In this document: positions 62,132 to 64,000 of the stretch, piece by piece
Layout: each line of letters begins with the position of its first letter
Position numbering within the stretch: position 1 is the stretch's first letter
Assembly: GCA_936908745.1 (NCBI GenBank)
Contig: CAKZFX010000015.1
Coordinates: 62,001-126,000 of the forward strand
DNA: 64,000 bases
DNA from: an uncultured Chitinophagaceae bacterium
Lineage (GTDB): Bacteria; Bacteroidota; Bacteroidia; Chitinophagales; Chitinophagaceae
Direction: 5' to 3'
The notes under the pieces: model-generated
The model's input: the letters and a program-made list of their open reading frames with translations, nothing else
The model's database searches: none
Told to the model about the DNA's origin: nothing
Made by a program: the position numbers and the translations under genes

Positions 62132-63196
62132 TCAGAGTCCGTAACTGCTTAACACTTCCTGCACTTTTACCGGCTGCCCTGTTTTCAAACTTTTATCCAT
62201 TGCCTGCAACAAGGCCACCGTTCCAATCCCTTCTTTCATATCGGGATACGCTGTAAAATCCTGTTCAATACTGTCAACAAAGTATTCAAGGTAATTCTGG
62301 TATTCACCGGCGTGGTGACTTTGCCCTTCAAAACGGAAATAATACTTCAGTGTGCTGTCGCCCCAGGTGATGATTTTTTCTTCACCTGTTTTATCTGTGA
62401 TCGCATAACGCAGTTCGTGGTAGTCTGCCTGCGAAGCACCTTCTGTTCCCCGCAACACGCAACTCATGCCGCTATCTCTTTTCACCGGCTGCGTGGGACT
62501 TGTATAAGTGCCGCTTACCCTTGCAATGCGTCCATCCGTTGCTTTGAAAATAAAGTGCATGGTATCTTCATTTTTCAAACCCGAATTTTTTCCATTGCTG
62601 CTGATCATGCCGTAGCCCATCACTTCTTCAATGTCCGGCAGGTAATAACGGATAAAGTCAACCGGGTGGCTAAGACCACCATACAACCATTTAAAAGACT
62701 CTTCCAACGCCCATTTCTTTTCCAGGAACCAGCGATGATCCGCATTGTAATGACTTTCAATAGTGATCAGTTCACCGATCAAACCGGCTTCAAAATCTTT
62801 TCGCTGGCGTTTATAGGGTTCAAAAAAACGGGAGCTTTGTCCCACAAAAACTTTTTTACCTGTTTGCTGCTGCAAAGCCAGCAATTCTTTTGCCTTGGCG
62901 AGATCATCAATAAAAGGCTTGGTGCAAACCACATGTTTACCCGCCTGCAACGCCTTCGTGATATGTTCCGCATGCAGATGATCAGGTGTATAAACAGCAA
63001 TGATATCTATTTCGGCATCATTGAGCATATCGTCATAGCTCGTTGTATAGCTGGCAAAGTCAAATTCTTTGCAACGCTGTTTACACACTTCTTCGTTAGC
63101 ATCACAAATCGTTTTCAGCCGCAGCTTTTTACTGTTCAATGCCGCAGAGATAGTGCTGCGTCCTTCGCCCAATCCTAATATCCCGATCGTTTTCAT
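62132..63196 (-). CDS. Gfo/Idh/MocA family oxidoreductase
   Basis: A 354-residue cytoplasmic oxidoreductase. The N-terminal nucleotide-binding domain starts IGILGLGEGRS, and the usual EKP motif appears as CTKPF, with Thr for Glu. The C-terminal substrate domain contains YGGLSHPVDFIRYYLP with the catalytic histidine. Families of this type oxidise sugars with NAD(P); D-apiose dehydrogenase is one known member, so it could supply the acid for the kinase and RuBisCO-like protein, but that is speculative. It is one base from the gene upstream and 37 from the symporter. Confidence 0.75.
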   Translation of the reverse strand: MKTIGILGLGEGRSTISAALNSKKLRLKTICDANEEVCKQRCKEFDFASYTTSYDDMLNDAEIDIIAVYTPDHLHAEHITKALQAGKHVVCTKPFIDDLAKAKELLALQQQTGKKVFVGQSSRFFEPYKRQRKDFEAGLIGELITIESHYNADHRWFLEKKWALEESFKWLYGGLSHPVDFIRYYLPDIEEVMGYGMISSNGKNSGLKNEDTMHFIFKATDGRIARVSGTYTSPTQPVKRDSGMSCVLRGTEGASQADYHELRYAITDKTGEEKIITWGDSTLKYYFRFEGQSHHAGEYQNYLEYFVDSIEQDFTAYPDMKEGIGTVALLQAMDKSLKTGQPVKVQEVLSSYGL

Positions 63197-63197
63197 T

Positions 63198-64000
63198 TTA
63201 TAATTGATTTAAGAAAACCCATGTCTCCCCTTTTTTTGTCCCTTCAATGCCTTCCTGGTACTTGCCCATTCGTTTGTTCCATTCATTCATTTGCGGATTA
63301 TTTTCCACCGTTTTCGGATTTAACTCGTCCAGCGTTTTCCCCTTGGGAATACTGATCACCAGCACAAGTTGTCGTCCATTGCGGAATATCAGCAATTGCT
63401 GAAAATCTGCATTACAAAAACCTTTTGACACATCCGGCCATTTTTCAAACTGCGTGGCATGGTAGTCGAGGTATTCCTGTTGTCCTTTTTTATCAGCCAC
63501 CAAATTTGCTGTCAGTAAAATATGTGTCCATTCGCCGGCTGTCGTTTTATCTGCACAATGCTTTTTCTTACTATACTCGTAAAACAGGTCGTGGTAGGCT
63601 TTTACATCCGCTTCAGGAAAATTGTTTTGCAAACGTCCCTGCATTACACCCACATCGGCCATTTTCGCAAAAACGACGTAGTGATTTTGCCATTGATACA
63701 CGGCACTGCTGTCAATATTATTTTTCGCCAGTAACTCTTTCAGCTTTACAATATCCAGTTGTTTACCTTCTTTTACGATCAGCTCTATAACTTCTGAATG
63801 TTCTTCATTGACAGAAAGGTTTTGCAGCGAAGCTGTTTTCTCTTTTGCCAGCCATTGATACGCCGGTTGCAAACCCGCCTGCTCCTTTACATAACTGCTG
63901 GCAGCCGGGCCATTATTTTCCCATTTATTACCCGGACCATTGGCGTTTTGCAAATATTTCTGTGAAGGTGTCCAGTTGTCTTTGACTGTAATGCCGGATG
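63198..64000 (-). CDS. C-terminal part of a beta-helix protein fused to a mutarotase-like domain (N-terminus cut)
   Basis: The frame stays open to the right edge, so the N-terminus is missing; about 267 residues are visible. The upstream part ends WENNGPAASSYVKEQAGLQP, a typical end of long right-handed beta-helix enzymes such as GH141. The last about 120 residues (ILLTANLVADKKGQQEYLDY, GFCNADFQQLLIFRNGRQ, QMNEWNKRMGKYQEGIEG, KGETWVFLNQL) resemble the RhaM mutarotase fold. A weaker similar unit lies at about residues 60-135. Such a fusion would couple glycosidase cleavage to anomer interconversion. The stop is one base before the Gfo/Idh/MocA start. Confidence 0.6.
   Translation of the reverse strand, partial: SGITVKDNWTPSQKYLQNANGPGNKWENNGPAASSYVKEQAGLQPAYQWLAKEKTASLQNLSVNEEHSEVIELIVKEGKQLDIVKLKELLAKNNIDSSAVYQWQNHYVVFAKMADVGVMQGRLQNNFPEADVKAYHDLFYEYSKKKHCADKTTAGEWTHILLTANLVADKKGQQEYLDYHATQFEKWPDVSKGFCNADFQQLLIFRNGRQLVLVISIPKGKTLDELNPKTVENNPQMNEWNKRMGKYQEGIEGTKKGETWVFLNQL

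Noticed and set aside
62312..63178. A 288-codon plus-strand frame
   Set aside because: It is exactly antisense to the Gfo/Idh/MocA gene, with no recognisable domain; a mirror of codon bias.

Overview
The window is bacterial and looks like a soil or freshwater member of Bacteroidota, probably Chitinophagaceae-like. The signs are Bacteroidota-type families (SSS sugar symporters, FucP, a Nudix-derived AraR, DUF5703, GH127, GH106, PL17 and PL6), a -7 box resembling TAnnTTTG, and spacers full of short inverted repeats. No tRNA, rRNA, CRISPR, transposase or SusC/SusD pair was seen. Almost everything is carbohydrate catabolism, arranged as adjacent sugar-specific blocks.

Region by region: (1) 1-3249, the start of a large secreted repeat-domain (MBG) adhesin that runs off the left edge. 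(2) 3292-14179, an alginate/oligouronate locus built around a divergent promoter region. Leftward lie a DEH-reductase-type SDR, PL17 lyase, KdgF, a beta-helix lipoprotein and an ExuT-like transporter. Rightward lie a LacI regulator, PL6 alginate lyase, KduI and KduD. (3) 14180-14658, a pile of dispersed repeats. (4) 14659-16978, galK-galM. (5) 17099-23721, araR then araB-araD-araA and an SSS symporter. (6) 23854-30839, a non-phosphorylative L-fucose pathway (FucP, mutarotase, L-fucose dehydrogenase, KDF dehydrogenase, FAH-type hydrolase) with an FMN L-lactate dehydrogenase. (7) 30858-38128, L-rhamnose catabolism (kinase, isomerase, aldolase/dehydrogenase fusion, RhaT) with a divergent GntR-type regulator. 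(8) 38337-41432, an AraC regulator, an SGNH acetylesterase and a small AT-rich membrane protein. (9) 41473-64000, a leftward string of secreted glycosidases (DUF5703, GH106, GH43-like, GH2, GH127, GH78 and a beta-helix/mutarotase fusion) interleaved with two transporters, a Gfo/Idh/MocA oxidoreductase, an Asp/Glu-racemase-like protein, a DUF1537 sugar-acid kinase and a RuBisCO-like protein.

Together the blocks fit stripping of complex pectin, such as rhamnogalacturonan I/II side chains, and of alginate. The released uronates, galactose, arabinose, fucose and rhamnose feed pyruvate, lactate, DHAP and glycolysis; L-lactate is a shared product of the fucose and rhamnose routes. The most exciting part is 51527-56263. 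There a RuBisCO-like protein that keeps the RuBisCO catalytic residues is encoded with a DUF1537 kinase, a one-cysteine racemase homologue and a BASS transporter, inside a glycosidase operon. This is reminiscent of D-apionate catabolism, but the gene set is different and may act on a branched or acidic sugar of pectin.

A second layer of interest is the repeats. At least five families of imperfect palindromes fill the spacers. A 20-bp GC-rich palindrome is nested in or beside other repeats in all four copies seen. Repeats also appear to supply protein ends, including signal peptides, of operon genes.
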